Below the pieces are notes generated by a model, which searched no databases, was not told where the DNA came from, and saw nothing but the letters and a program-made list of their open reading frames with translations. From assembly GCA_910579785.1 (NCBI GenBank), contig CAJTVJ010000007.1, positions 20,122 to 84,121 on the forward strand: a DNA stretch of 64,000 nucleotides, read 5' to 3'. Shown here one piece after another: positions 26,109 through 35,029 of this stretch (its first letter is position 1; each line of letters begins with the position of its first letter). The position numbers and the translations under genes are program-made. Origin of the DNA: an uncultured Christensenella sp. Its GTDB lineage: Bacteria > Bacillota > Clostridia > Christensenellales > UBA3700.

Positions 26109-26480
26109 ATGAAAATAGTCAGCACAACAAATGCGCCGTCGGCAATAGGACCTTATTCTCAGGCGATTATCAGCGGAGGTATGGTATATACGTCAGGACA
26201 GATCGCAATAGATCCGCAAAGCGGCAATATATCGGCAACGACGATAGAAGAGCAGACCCACAGAGTATGCCAAAACGTAAAGGCAGTGTTGGAAGCAAGC
26301 GGCTCTTCGTTGGATAAAGTAGTCAAGACAGTATGCTTTTTGGCAGATATGAACGACTTTGCTACGTTCAACGGCATATATGCGCAGTATTTTACGTCTA
26401 AGCCGGCACGCTCCTGCGTAGCTGTCAAGACTTTGCCAAAGAACGTATTGGTGGAAATCGACACCGTAGCAGAAGTGTAA
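26109..26480 (+). CDS. ridA: 2-iminobutanoate/2-iminopropanoate deaminase RidA
   Basis: A 123-residue Rid-family protein (YjgF/YER057c/UK114). It hydrolyses 2-aminocrotonate/2-iminobutanoate from threonine deaminase. It shows APSAIGPYSQAI at the N-terminus, SGQIAIDPQSG, and the catalytic arginine near 101 in KPARSCVAVKTLPKN. The ribosome site GGAGG lies before the ATG. It is co-transcribed with ilvA. A weak hairpin with six T lies at 26504-26528. Confidence 0.95.
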   Translation: MKIVSTTNAPSAIGPYSQAIISGGMVYTSGQIAIDPQSGNISATTIEEQTHRVCQNVKAVLEASGSSLDKVVKTVCFLADMNDFATFNGIYAQYFTSKPARSCVAVKTLPKNVLVEIDTVAEV

Positions 26481-26599
26481 TAATTGAAATGATGTTATAA
26501 AAAGGAGAACGAGGACGGTCTCTTTTTTATATTGATAAATATTATATTTTCGTTAAGTATAATTGAGCTAATTAGGTTGCTGTGACTTTATAAACACAA

Positions 26600-26936
26600 G
26601 TTATTTCAACCGAAACACAGTGAAGCGGAGAAATCTTTACAAATTAAAAAACTGATTAGATTTCTCCACTTCGGTCGAAATAACATAACTTAGTTGACCG
26701 TCATAATTACTTGGGATATGAAACATTGTGAGAAAAGCCACAAAGCTTTGACTTGTAGAGAATTATATGTGGTCATTTCGACCGTAGAGAAACGGAGCGG
26801 AGAAATCTCAACCGATTATTACTCTCAATTTGGTGAGATTTCTCGACTACGCTCGAAATGACATTACAACTTTTAAAGTCGCGGTGAACGCCCAGGTCAC
26901 CTCGCTAGCCGTGGAGAGGTCTCAACGAATTAAAAA
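26600..26936. repeat. Cluster of five dispersed-repeat half-sites
   Basis: Half-sites of alternating orientation lie at 26600-26642, 26652-26690 (GATTAGATTTCTCCACTTCG), 26771-26822, 26829-26863 (GAGATTTCTCGACTACGCTC) and 26898-26935 (CGCTAGCCGTGGAGAGGTCT, then CAACGAATTAAAAA). They fill the gap between ridA and the leaderless TIM-barrel gene. Confidence 0.8.
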
Positions 26937-26978
26937 ATTACTCAAACTATAAATTTTATAAAATACCGTCAAAACATT

Positions 26979-27006
26979 TTGCAAACCCCCGTCATTTTGG
27001 TATAAT
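26979..27006 (+). promoter_or_regulatory. Promoter giving a leaderless mRNA
   Basis: TTGCAA at 26979-26984, 16-base spacer, TATAAT at 27001-27006. Only 6 bases separate the -10 box from the ATG at 27013, so transcription should start at or within a base or two of the start codon. Confidence 0.7.
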
Positions 27007-27012
27007 GCTTAT

Positions 27013-27822
27013 ATGAAAATCGGAGTGTCGACAGCCACGTATTTTTCAAGGTTTTATACAGAAGATGCGTTGGAGCGTATAGCAAGGCTTGGAGCGGACG
27101 TGTGCGAGGTGTTTTTTGCCTCGCGTTGCGAATACACGGCGGCTTTTGCCGATGTGCTTAGAGCTAGGCTTGAAGATGCAAGACGTATCGCGCCTTTGAA
27201 CGTACATTCTATACACGCGTTGACAAATCAATTCGAGCCGGAACTTTTTTCTGTCAATGACAGAGCTTACAGCGACGCTTTGGAGACTTTTGAAAGCGTG
27301 CTTAAAGTAGGCGAAGCGATTGGCGCAAAGCATTACACCTTTCACGGGGCTGCGATGCTCAAAAAAGCTGTGAGATACAACTTTGACTTTGCTAAGATTT
27401 CGTCGAGGGTAGACAGGCTCATTGATATGGCAGGCGCGCACGGCATAGACTTTTGTTATGAGAACGTGCATTGGACGTACTTTTCTACGCCGGAGTATTT
27501 TGCCAAGTTAAAAGAGCTGTGTCCAAGGCTTAGTTGTACGCTTGATATAAAGCAAGCTATGCAATCGGGTATAGATTATCAAAAATATCTTGAAGTCATG
27601 GCTGATAGATTGGCTACCGTACACCTTTGCGACTATACCGAAGACGGAGCTTTGGCAATACCTGGGCGCGGAGACTTTGATTTTGTGACGTTTTTTAAGA
27701 GATTAAAAGACGTCGGGTACGACGGCGTATGTCTGATGGAAGTATATGCCAAGGACTATAAGGACGACGGCGATTTAAAAGAGGCATATTGCTATCTTTT
27801 GGAATGTCTGGACAAGGCGTGA
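27013..27822 (+). CDS. TIM-barrel protein, xylose isomerase-like / AP endonuclease 2 family
   Basis: A 269-residue single-domain protein of the sugar phosphate isomerase/epimerase superfamily. It starts with strand 1 MKIGVSTATYF. Metal ligands of the fold are suggested by the HSIHA, YTFHGAA, CYENVHW, LDIKQA and VHLCDY segments and the C-terminal CLMEVY. The substrate is unknown. There is no Shine-Dalgarno sequence: the ATG lies where transcription should begin. pgi follows 64 bases later, which may point to a sugar-related role. Confidence 0.8.
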   Translation: MKIGVSTATYFSRFYTEDALERIARLGADVCEVFFASRCEYTAAFADVLRARLEDARRIAPLNVHSIHALTNQFEPELFSVNDRAYSDALETFESVLKVGEAIGAKHYTFHGAAMLKKAVRYNFDFAKISSRVDRLIDMAGAHGIDFCYENVHWTYFSTPEYFAKLKELCPRLSCTLDIKQAMQSGIDYQKYLEVMADRLATVHLCDYTEDGALAIPGRGDFDFVTFFKRLKDVGYDGVCLMEVYAKDYKDDGDLKEAYCYLLECLDKA

Positions 27823-27886
27823 TATATCGCGCAAGTATATATTGGAAATAATATAGACCTATCATAAAGGTCGATGGGAGATATTT

Positions 27887-29302
27887 ATGCGTTATAGCAA
27901 AAAGACTATGAAATTGAGAATGGACTACAACAATATGATGCAGTCCGTGATTGGCAAAGAGGGTTATACCGACGAGGATATCAACGCTCTCGAACAAGAA
28001 CTTAACAAGGCTTTTGATTCTGTTGAGCAAGGCAAAGGCAAAGGTATGATGGGTTGGGCAGATTTGCCTTACAATCAAGACGCAATCGTCGAAGATATTA
28101 TAGAGACGGCAAAGGATATACGCAAGAACTTTGAGTATTTCGTCGTACTCGGCATCGGCGGAAGCGCGCTTGGACCTATCGCGGCTTTTCAAGCAATATG
28201 CCATATGCACTACAACGATCTGCCCAAGCGTAAGCGCAAGGGACCTAAGTTTTATGTAGAAGACAACGTCGATCCGGAGAGAATGGAAGCGCTTTTGGAC
28301 GTAATCGACGTGGAAAAGACTATGTTCAACGTCATCACCAAGTCGGGCTCTACGTCTGAGACAATGACTCAATATTTGATTATCAACAGCATATTACAGG
28401 CTAAACTCGGCGACAAGGCTAAGGAGCACATCATAGCAACTACGTCTAAGAATGCAGGCAATCTTATAAAGATAGCGATCAAAGAAGATTACAAGACCTT
28501 CTATATACCAGACGGCGTAGGCGGAAGATTCAGCGAGCTCTGTCCTGTCGGTTTGTTGCCGGCGGCAGTTGTGGGCATAGACATAAAAGGTATGCTTGCA
28601 GGCGCTAAATTTATGATGGAAGAGTGCGACAGCGCCAACGTAAGAAAGAATCCTGCGCTTATGGCGGCAGCTCTTCAACATTTGTCAATGAAGAAAGGCA
28701 AGAATATTGGCGTAATGATGCCGTATGCTGACGGTCTTAAATTTATTTCCGATTGGTATGCGCAGCTTTGGGCTGAGTCGCTTGGCAAAAATAAGACGCT
28801 TAGCGGCAAAGATTGCAACGTGGGTCAGACTCCTGTCAAGGCTCTCGGCGTGACAGATCAGCACTCGCAAGTTCAGCTCTATGCAGAGGGACCGTTTGAC
28901 AAGGTCATCACATTCTTGGGCGTCGACGAATACCGCACGACGGTAGAGATACCAAGCGGCTGCGAGGATTATCCCAACGTCAACTTCCTTTGCGGTCATA
29001 CAATGAACGAACTCATACAGGCAGAGCGCAAAGCTACCGAATACGCGGTGACAAAGGCAGGTAAGCTCAATTATACCGTAATGCTGCCTACGCTCAACGA
29101 GTTTACTCTCGGTCAGTTGCTTATGTACTTTATGTTGCAGACGGCTTATGCAGGCGCATTGCTCAATATAGATACGTTTAATCAACCCGGCGTTGAAGAG
29201 GGCAAGAACGCTACTTATGCGCTTCTTGGCAGACCCGGATATGACGAGAAGAGAATGGAGCTTGCCAATGCTCCGCAAAAGCAAAATAAATACGTTATAT
29301 AA
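27887..29302 (+). CDS. pgi: Glucose-6-phosphate isomerase
   Basis: A 471-residue phosphoglucose isomerase interconverting glucose-6-phosphate and fructose-6-phosphate. Phosphate-binding GIGGSALGP is near 91-99, the SIS core has TKSGSTSETM, and PGI signature 2-like sequence is GVTDQHSQVQLYAEG. The ribosome site GGGAG precedes the ATG. It lies close after the TIM-barrel gene and before a HAD phosphatase, forming a small carbohydrate group. Confidence 0.95.
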   Translation: MRYSKKTMKLRMDYNNMMQSVIGKEGYTDEDINALEQELNKAFDSVEQGKGKGMMGWADLPYNQDAIVEDIIETAKDIRKNFEYFVVLGIGGSALGPIAAFQAICHMHYNDLPKRKRKGPKFYVEDNVDPERMEALLDVIDVEKTMFNVITKSGSTSETMTQYLIINSILQAKLGDKAKEHIIATTSKNAGNLIKIAIKEDYKTFYIPDGVGGRFSELCPVGLLPAAVVGIDIKGMLAGAKFMMEECDSANVRKNPALMAAALQHLSMKKGKNIGVMMPYADGLKFISDWYAQLWAESLGKNKTLSGKDCNVGQTPVKALGVTDQHSQVQLYAEGPFDKVITFLGVDEYRTTVEIPSGCEDYPNVNFLCGHTMNELIQAERKATEYAVTKAGKLNYTVMLPTLNEFTLGQLLMYFMLQTAYAGALLNIDTFNQPGVEEGKNATYALLGRPGYDEKRMELANAPQKQNKYVI

Positions 29303-29336
29303 TATTTAATATATAAATTTTTACAAAACATACAAC

Positions 29337-29361
29337 GAGGACGCGACTATGCCGCGTCCTC
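29337..29361 (+). terminator. Hairpin between pgi and the HAD gene
   Basis: GAGGACGCG (29337-29345) pairs perfectly with CGCGTCCTC (29353-29361) over a 7-base loop. There is no T-run, so it may stabilise the 3' end or pause polymerase rather than act as a true intrinsic terminator. Confidence 0.45.
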
Positions 29362-29389
29362 AAATATACGCGGCAAAATAAAGGAATTT

Positions 29390-30052
29390 ATGGAATTATT
29401 CGGCAAACAAATCAACGGCGTAATATTCGATCTGGACGGAACTATCTTGGATTCGTCTTGGATATGGCTCAAAGTCGACAAGGACTTCTTGGCAGAAAAC
29501 AATATACAAGTCACAGACGATTACACCGAGGCGGTGCATCAGATGCACTTCAACGAGGCTGCGCAGTACACCAAGTCAAGATACGCTCTTGCACAAAGCG
29601 TCGAGGAGATAAAAGAGCGATGGATAGAGATGGTCAAGAAGGAGTATGCGGAGAATATAAAACTCAAAGACGGCGTATATGAGTTTATCTTGCGATTGGT
29701 AAAAGGCGGAGTTAGGATAGCTTTTGCCACTACGCTTTTCAAAAGGGTTGCCGAACCTTGTCTTGTCAACAATAGATTGTGCAAAGAGTATTTGGGGATA
29801 GACTGTCCGTTGACTACCGCTGACGAGGTTGAGCGAGGAAAGGGCTTTCCTGACATATACTTGCTTGCCGCAAGTAAAATATCGGTTGAGCCAAGCGAGT
29901 GTATTATATTTGAAGACATACCGCTTGCAATGCAAGGTGCAGAACTTGGCGGATTTGAATTTTGCGGAGTATATGACGCTCATTCCAATGGAGATAGCAA
30001 TTTTGCCGATATATGTCGATTTTATATAAAAAGTTTTAGAGAATTGCTGTAA
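29390..30052 (+). CDS. HAD superfamily phosphatase / beta-phosphoglucomutase-like
   Basis: A 220-residue HAD hydrolase of subfamily IA. Motif I is FDLDGTILDSS (nucleophile Asp of DLD), motif II is the Thr of FATT, and the lysine and motif III region is KGFPDIYLLA followed by FEDIPLAMQ. The helical cap between motifs I and II is typical of the beta-phosphoglucomutase/phosphatase group. The specific substrate is unknown. The ribosome site is AAGGAA. A terminator and two dyads lie after the stop. Confidence 0.85.
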   Translation: MELFGKQINGVIFDLDGTILDSSWIWLKVDKDFLAENNIQVTDDYTEAVHQMHFNEAAQYTKSRYALAQSVEEIKERWIEMVKKEYAENIKLKDGVYEFILRLVKGGVRIAFATTLFKRVAEPCLVNNRLCKEYLGIDCPLTTADEVERGKGFPDIYLLAASKISVEPSECIIFEDIPLAMQGAELGGFEFCGVYDAHSNGDSNFADICRFYIKSFRELL

Positions 30053-30063
30053 TTGCAATTATT

Positions 30064-30102
30064 GAACTATGTTCAGCATTTGCATATTTGAACAATGTTC
30101 AA
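30064..30102. promoter_or_regulatory. Two operator-like dyads
   Basis: GAACTATGTTC (30064-30074) and TTGAACAATGTTCAA (30088-30102) share the core GAAC-N3-GTTC, with centres 26 bases apart. They lie between the HAD gene stop and its terminator. A DNA-binding site is possible; the owner is unknown. Confidence 0.4.
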
Positions 30103-30103
30103 C

Positions 30104-30133
30104 AAATCTTGACAAAAGACGACAAGATTTTTG
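30104..30133 (+). terminator. Terminator of the HAD gene
   Basis: AAATCTTG pairs with CAAGATTT, followed by a T-rich stretch. Confidence 0.7.
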
Positions 30134-30228
30134 ATTTACAGAAACTTGCAGTTTTTTTAGTTAAACGTTATTTCGACAAGGCTCATAGATAAGCCTGTCT
30201 CTATATTTTAACTTTAAAAATAATTTAC

Positions 30229-30257
30229 TTGTAATTTCTAGCGCTAAGTAATATAAT
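30229..30257 (+). promoter_or_regulatory. Promoter giving a leaderless mRNA
   Basis: TTGTAA at 30229-30234, 17-base spacer, TATAAT at 30252-30257. The ATG at 30264 follows after 6 bases, the same geometry as at 27001-27013. Confidence 0.7.
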
Positions 30258-30263
30258 ATAAAT

Positions 30264-31199
30264 ATGACGTTGTTAAAAGTGACAAATGCCTACGTAAGCT
30301 ATTACGGCTCGTCTTTTTCTATCACAGACGTCAATTTGACGTTGGAAGAGGGAGAGAAGGTCGTTATATACGGTCGAGAGGGCTGCGGAAAGACGACTTT
30401 ATTGCGTGCGCTTGCCAAGCTTGAAGAATATACAAGCGGAGATATCTACGTCGAAGGCAAGTCGTTGAAGGAACTTTGTCAAAAAGAGCTTGGCTTCGGA
30501 TATACTTTTGACTCGTCGGTGCTTTCGCAAAAGGACGTCGTTGCCGACGTGATAAGCTATCCTATGCGACTGAGAGACGTATCACAAAGCGAAGTTGACG
30601 GGTATCTTGACAAGGTGAGCGGCGAGTTGTCGCTGCCTCTTGATAGCAAAGTAAGTCAACTTTCGCAGTTGCAGGTGGCGTTGTTGATAATCGCCAGACT
30701 TTTTTGCGTAAAGCGGCGGTTGTATCTTGTGGACGACGTGTGGAAAGATTTGCCTTGCGATGAAAAAATGCAAGCGGCGGAAGTCTTGGCTAGATACTTA
30801 GAAGGTAAAAGCGCAGTCATTGCGACTGACGATATCGACGTGTATAAGACATTGGGTATAGATAATATCGTCGTATTGTCTAGCGGCAGCGCGACAATGC
30901 AAACGACTTATGACAGGCTTGCAAAGCGACCGACAAATATGGAGAGCGCGATATTTTGCGGATATGAATTGTATATCGGACTCTTAGAGCGTAGCGGCGA
31001 GAGGTACTATGCCGATATTGAGGGCAGTAAATACCAAGTCGTCAAGCCAATATCCGACGTATTTGTCGGCAAGAAGGTGTGTTTTGTCATAAAAGGGGAA
31101 GAATCGCAAGAGAGCGCAGGGAAATTGAGCGTTGTCAAAGACGTATATTACGATTTGCAAAGCGAGAGGATAATTGCAAGAGGCGATGACAATGCGTGA
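30264..31199 (+). CDS. ABC transporter ATP-binding protein-like, with degenerate motifs
   Basis: A 311-residue protein with an ABC ATPase fold (~1-215) and a C-terminal ~90-residue beta domain like the regulatory domain of sugar-importer ATPases. Walker A is intact (GREGCGKTT, 37-45). The signature reads LSQLQ (133-137) instead of LSGGQ, Walker B ends in Asp-Asp (LVDDVW, 155-160) so the catalytic Glu is Asp158, and the switch histidine position is Asp (IATDD, 186-190). It may bind ATP but hydrolyse it poorly. No permease gene is adjacent. The start is leaderless, with no Shine-Dalgarno. An S41 protease gene follows. Confidence 0.75.
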   Translation: MTLLKVTNAYVSYYGSSFSITDVNLTLEEGEKVVIYGREGCGKTTLLRALAKLEEYTSGDIYVEGKSLKELCQKELGFGYTFDSSVLSQKDVVADVISYPMRLRDVSQSEVDGYLDKVSGELSLPLDSKVSQLSQLQVALLIIARLFCVKRRLYLVDDVWKDLPCDEKMQAAEVLARYLEGKSAVIATDDIDVYKTLGIDNIVVLSSGSATMQTTYDRLAKRPTNMESAIFCGYELYIGLLERSGERYYADIEGSKYQVVKPISDVFVGKKVCFVIKGEESQESAGKLSVVKDVYYDLQSERIIARGDDNA

Positions 31200-31286
31200 C
31201 AAGATCTTGTAAATTTCTACCGAATAGTCCATATTTTTTATGGCAAGAAGTGAGAAGATTTGTCAAAAATAAATGAGAGGTGTATT

Positions 31287-32717
31287 TTGGATAATCAAGA
31301 GTTGAAGAGTATTTTTCAAGAAGAAGATCGCGACGCTGCCGTTAAGGGAAAAGACGGCGGCAGGAGAGTCAGCATAAAAATAATCGCTATTATCACAGTT
31401 ATATCCATTGTGGTTATGGGCGCGTGCTTCGGCATAGGCATAGCCGTCGGCGCTAATAGCGGAATTAAGAATGATATGCCTCTTATGCAAGAAGTCTACG
31501 AGTTGATAAAAGAATACTATTATAAGGATATATCTTGGAACGATTTTCAAAAGCTTGCGGCTGGTGAAATGGCAGGATCTTTGGACAATTTCTCATTTAT
31601 CATTTCGCAAAGCGACGATTCGACGTCGACAGGCTCATTCGGCTTTAATATATCCAGCAACGTATACAATGAACACATCATATCTTTTGTAGTTCCGCAG
31701 TCAGCGGCATGGAATGCGACGGCTAATTTCAAGTTCAGCGAAGCCGACGAATACGGCACGCCGACTATGGACGAGAGCTTTGACGGAGAGACGGAAGTCG
31801 TAAAGATAGACGAGGGCGACAAGATATACGGGCTTATCGTCATGGACGCGCAGAGGAGCGAAAGTAAATTTTATAAGGTAGAAAACGCAAATTCGCAATA
31901 TATGCGTAATATCATAAGCGAGAACGACGCATTGGTGTTTGTGATAAAGAAGTACGTCGGCGACGGTAGATATTCGCAAGGCTATTACGGCTTTTATATG
32001 GAGAAGTCGGTATTTGAAGAGAGTACCGTATATTATTACGACCATATAGGCGACGTAGGCATAATCAAGGTGACGGAGTTTGGCGTCGTCGACACTACGG
32101 AGGCGTTCGCAGAGTGCGTCAACAAGTTTATTGCCGACGGCAACAAAAAGCTTATCTTAGATTTAAGGAACAACGGCGGCGGCAACTCTGCTACGTTGGA
32201 ATATATGGCGAGATTTTTGCTCAACAATCCGAGCGACGTCGACCAACCTATAATCAAGCTTGAATCCAATGCAGGCAACGGCAAGAAGACTTCGAGGTAC
32301 GTCAAGTCATCTAAGGTCGATCAAGTCAACGGCGGCAATTCTTTGACAGCTTTTCCGATAGCGAGCAAAGTCAAAGATTTTGATATCGTCGTGCTTTGCA
32401 ACGGCGGTTCGGCGTCTGCTTCCGAGGCGCTTATAGGCGCGTTGCAGTATTACAACAACACCAAGATAGTGGGCAATACGACGTACGGTAAGGGAGTTGC
32501 TCAACGTACTTTTACGCTTTCGACTGGCGATTTGCTCTACGTTACCAACGGCACTTATTACGTCCCGACTGTCGGCGAAGACGGCGGCACCGATTGGAGC
32601 AAATGTATTCACGGCGTAGGCTTTACTCCCGACAAAGAAAATATTGTCGAGGAGAGGTCTTTGTCATATGATAAAGACCCTTACGTCAAGCGCGCAATGG
32701 AGTTGTTTGGCAAATAA
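31287..32717 (+). CDS. Membrane-anchored S41 family serine protease
   Basis: A 476-residue C-terminal-processing-type peptidase. A short cytoplasmic stretch and one membrane segment (~30-54) place the rest outside the cell. The S41 catalytic domain shows LDLRNNGGG, the nucleophile Ser in CNGGSASASE (near 374) and the general-base Lys in TTYGKGVAQ (near 403). The PDZ region between is divergent or reduced. The TTG at 31287 is chosen as start because AGAGGTG lies just before it; an upstream in-frame TTG (31260) has no ribosome site. Confidence 0.85.
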   Translation: MDNQELKSIFQEEDRDAAVKGKDGGRRVSIKIIAIITVISIVVMGACFGIGIAVGANSGIKNDMPLMQEVYELIKEYYYKDISWNDFQKLAAGEMAGSLDNFSFIISQSDDSTSTGSFGFNISSNVYNEHIISFVVPQSAAWNATANFKFSEADEYGTPTMDESFDGETEVVKIDEGDKIYGLIVMDAQRSESKFYKVENANSQYMRNIISENDALVFVIKKYVGDGRYSQGYYGFYMEKSVFEESTVYYYDHIGDVGIIKVTEFGVVDTTEAFAECVNKFIADGNKKLILDLRNNGGGNSATLEYMARFLLNNPSDVDQPIIKLESNAGNGKKTSRYVKSSKVDQVNGGNSLTAFPIASKVKDFDIVVLCNGGSASASEALIGALQYYNNTKIVGNTTYGKGVAQRTFTLSTGDLLYVTNGTYYVPTVGEDGGTDWSKCIHGVGFTPDKENIVEERSLSYDKDPYVKRAMELFGK

Positions 32718-32854
32718 TTAGCATATCCGTCCTGCCGAGTGACTTTTACTCGCTCGGTCGGTCAGGGAAAAGATATTGAACAGAATAAAAAATAAGCAAC
32801 CAAATCAATGATTGTCGGCGAGTAGGTCAGCGATGATATAGCATGTCAAAGACC

Positions 32855-32883
32855 GTACTTCGCCCAAAGCGGAGTATTTTTTT
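32855..32883 (+). terminator. Terminator upstream of the TM1266-family gene
   Basis: TACTTCG pairs with CGGAGTA (one G-U), followed by seven T. It ends about 20 bases before the next start codon and may end the S41 transcript or work as an attenuator. Confidence 0.65.
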
Positions 32884-32901
32884 GCATTAAAGGAGAGAGG
32901 T

Positions 32902-33162
32902 ATGAGAAGAATAGGAGTTATAGGGATAGTATTAAAACAAGACAAGTCGAGCGCGCTTGCGATACAAAATTTGCTTTCGACGTACAGCGAGATCATAGTC
33001 GGACGTATGGGCGTACCCGACAAAGAGAGCGGTATCAGCGCGATAAGCGTCATCGTCAAAGGCACCAACGAACAGATATCCGCTTTGACAGGCAAGTTGG
33101 GAAAACTCAACGATGTGTACGTCAAATCTGCCGTCACCTCGCTTGATCTCGACTGCGTTTGA
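32902..33162 (+). CDS. TM1266 family putative iron-only hydrogenase system regulator
   Basis: An 86-residue ACT/NikR-C-like protein of the TM1266 family (RRIGVIGIVLKQDKSSALAI, then YSEIIVGRMGVPDKESGISA). Family members are found near [FeFe]-hydrogenase maturation genes and are suspected regulators; no mechanism is established. Here it stands immediately before an ABC importer operon, with no hydrogenase gene visible. The ribosome site GGAGAGAGG precedes the ATG. Confidence 0.82.
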   Translation: MRRIGVIGIVLKQDKSSALAIQNLLSTYSEIIVGRMGVPDKESGISAISVIVKGTNEQISALTGKLGKLNDVYVKSAVTSLDLDCV

Positions 33163-33220
33163 ATAGATAAAATTATAATGCTTACGCGCCGATAGAGACG
33201 CGATATAAAAGGAGTGACAT

Positions 33221-34249
33221 ATGAAAAAGTTTTTGGCAATTACGTTGATGGCAATCGCGCTGCTTTGCTCAGTCATGCTGACTGCGTGCGCAGGCGGCGA
33301 CGATTCGACGTACACTTTGGTTGCGCCTGACGGCGCGCCTGCTTTGGCGATAGCAAATCTGTCCGAGAGGTTCGACTTTGACGGAGGACAGATAAAACTT
33401 GCAAAGAAGGTCGTCGCGCCGTCGTTGATACAGCACGAGGCATTGCGAGAGGGCGTCGATATGGCGATAGTGCCGGCAAATCAAGCGGCGAAGATCTGCA
33501 ACGCCAACGGAGAGTATAAGATGCTTGCGACCGTCACCAACGGCAATCTCTACGTGACGTCAAGCATTCACGCCGAGGTGAGCGGACTTAGAGACCTTGT
33601 GGGCAAGATGGTCTATTCGATAGGGCAGTCAAGCGTACCCGATATTATTTTTAAATCGCTGCTTATCGGCGAGGGTATCGAATTTGAGGTGGGAGAAAAA
33701 GAGAAGGAAGGCAAGGTGACCGTCAAATACTGTCAGCAAGGTGCGGACGTCATTTCTCAACTTGCTCTTGCCAAGTCTGAAGGCAGGCTTGCATTCGGCA
33801 TATACGCCGAGCCTGCTGTGACAAAGTCGATAGCGAAGGGCTTTGAAGAGGTCCTTGATTTGCAAAGGCTGTGGACGGATAAGAATGGCTTGGGATACGA
33901 GGGGTATGCGCAGGCAGTGCTTATCGCTCGCAAAAGTATCTATACAAACGAGGCTTTGACTGCGGAGCTTTTGAGACGTTTTGCAGACAATGCGGATATC
34001 ATTAAGCAAGATCCAATGCAGTCGGTAGAGAATATCAAGGCGGTATATCCGCAGACTTCGCTGCAATCGGATATGACGGCTGACGTGATAGCAAGATGCA
34101 ACGTAAAGACGGTGGTCGCGATAGGCGACGGCAGAAGTTATTTGGAGAATACATTGCAGGCGATAATGTCGCTCAATAACAATGCGATAGGCGGCAAGTT
34201 GCCGGGCGATAGCAGCTATTTGCCGTCGGCTTTCGTATGGGAAAAATAG
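33221..34249 (+). CDS. ABC transporter substrate-binding lipoprotein
   Basis: A 342-residue secreted lipoprotein: signal peptide 1-22, lipobox LTAC with Cys23. The mature part resembles NMT1/SsuA/TauA-type periplasmic-binding proteins (VAPDGAPALAIANL near the start, then AIVPANQAAK), a family that takes up sulfonates, thiamine precursors or similar small molecules. The ligand cannot be assigned. The ribosome site is AAAGGAG. The permease ATG follows the stop with no gap, so it is the first gene of a three-gene importer operon. Confidence 0.85.
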   Translation: MKKFLAITLMAIALLCSVMLTACAGGDDSTYTLVAPDGAPALAIANLSERFDFDGGQIKLAKKVVAPSLIQHEALREGVDMAIVPANQAAKICNANGEYKMLATVTNGNLYVTSSIHAEVSGLRDLVGKMVYSIGQSSVPDIIFKSLLIGEGIEFEVGEKEKEGKVTVKYCQQGADVISQLALAKSEGRLAFGIYAEPAVTKSIAKGFEEVLDLQRLWTDKNGLGYEGYAQAVLIARKSIYTNEALTAELLRRFADNADIIKQDPMQSVENIKAVYPQTSLQSDMTADVIARCNVKTVVAIGDGRSYLENTLQAIMSLNNNAIGGKLPGDSSYLPSAFVWEK

Positions 34250-35029
34250 ATGGATAAAATGCGACGTAATAAGATAAACAAGGCGTATGCCGTGCTCAAT
34301 ATTATATTGCCGATAGTATCGCTTGTTGCGATAGCGGCTATCTACGCGATAATAAGCAAGGCGGTGGATATCGAGTTGATAGTGCCGTCGGTAGGGGCTA
34401 CTGCAAAAAGTTTTTTTGAGTTGCTTGGCAAGGGATATTTTTATAAGGCGGTATTTAATACGCTTTTGCGCTCCGCATTGGCATATATTCTTGCCTTTGC
34501 AGTTGCGGCGTGCTTTGCTGCATTGACGTCGTATTTTAAGGTGTTGCGCTCTGCGTTTTCGCCAATCGTTGTGATAATCAGAGTGTTGCCGACGATGTCG
34601 CTGATACTCTTGGCGCTCATATGGTTTGACAGCTTTCAATCGACGGTACTCGTCGCGTTTTGCGTGATCTTTCCCATGCTGTATACTTGTCTTATCGACG
34701 CAATCGACGGGGTGGATAAGGACTTGTTGCAAATGGCGAAGATATATGGAGTCGGCAAAGGACGGACGGTGGCAAAATTGTATATTCCTCAAATGCTTCC
34801 CGGCGTGCTGACGGGAGTAAAGAGTTCTGCCGCGCTTAATTTCAAACTTGTAATTGCCGCAGAAGTGCTTGCGCAGACGGCAGACAGCATAGGCGTAAAT
34901 ATGCAGCTTGCCAAGCTTGATTTAGATACGGCGACCCTTCTTGCCTGGACTGTCGCGGCGATAGTAATAGGCGGTATCATAGAGCTTGCGATAAGCCTTA
35001 TAGCAAAGAGAGCAGTGAGGTGGCTATGA
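34250..35029 (+). CDS. ABC transporter permease
   Basis: A 259-residue BPD_transp_1 family inner-membrane permease with about six membrane segments. The EAA-like coupling loop, contacting the ATPase, lies near 165-185 (QMAKIYGVGKGRTVAKLYIP). It begins directly after the substrate-binding protein stop and overlaps the ATPase start by 4 bases. This SsuC/TauC-like layout fits the substrate-binding protein type. Confidence 0.9.
   Translation: MDKMRRNKINKAYAVLNIILPIVSLVAIAAIYAIISKAVDIELIVPSVGATAKSFFELLGKGYFYKAVFNTLLRSALAYILAFAVAACFAALTSYFKVLRSAFSPIVVIIRVLPTMSLILLALIWFDSFQSTVLVAFCVIFPMLYTCLIDAIDGVDKDLLQMAKIYGVGKGRTVAKLYIPQMLPGVLTGVKSSAALNFKLVIAAEVLAQTADSIGVNMQLAKLDLDTATLLAWTVAAIVIGGIIELAISLIAKRAVRWL

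Noticed and set aside
30064..30102. LexA (SOS) boxes
   Set aside because: The Firmicutes LexA site has GAAC-N4-GTTC; both dyads here have three central bases and do not overlap a promoter.
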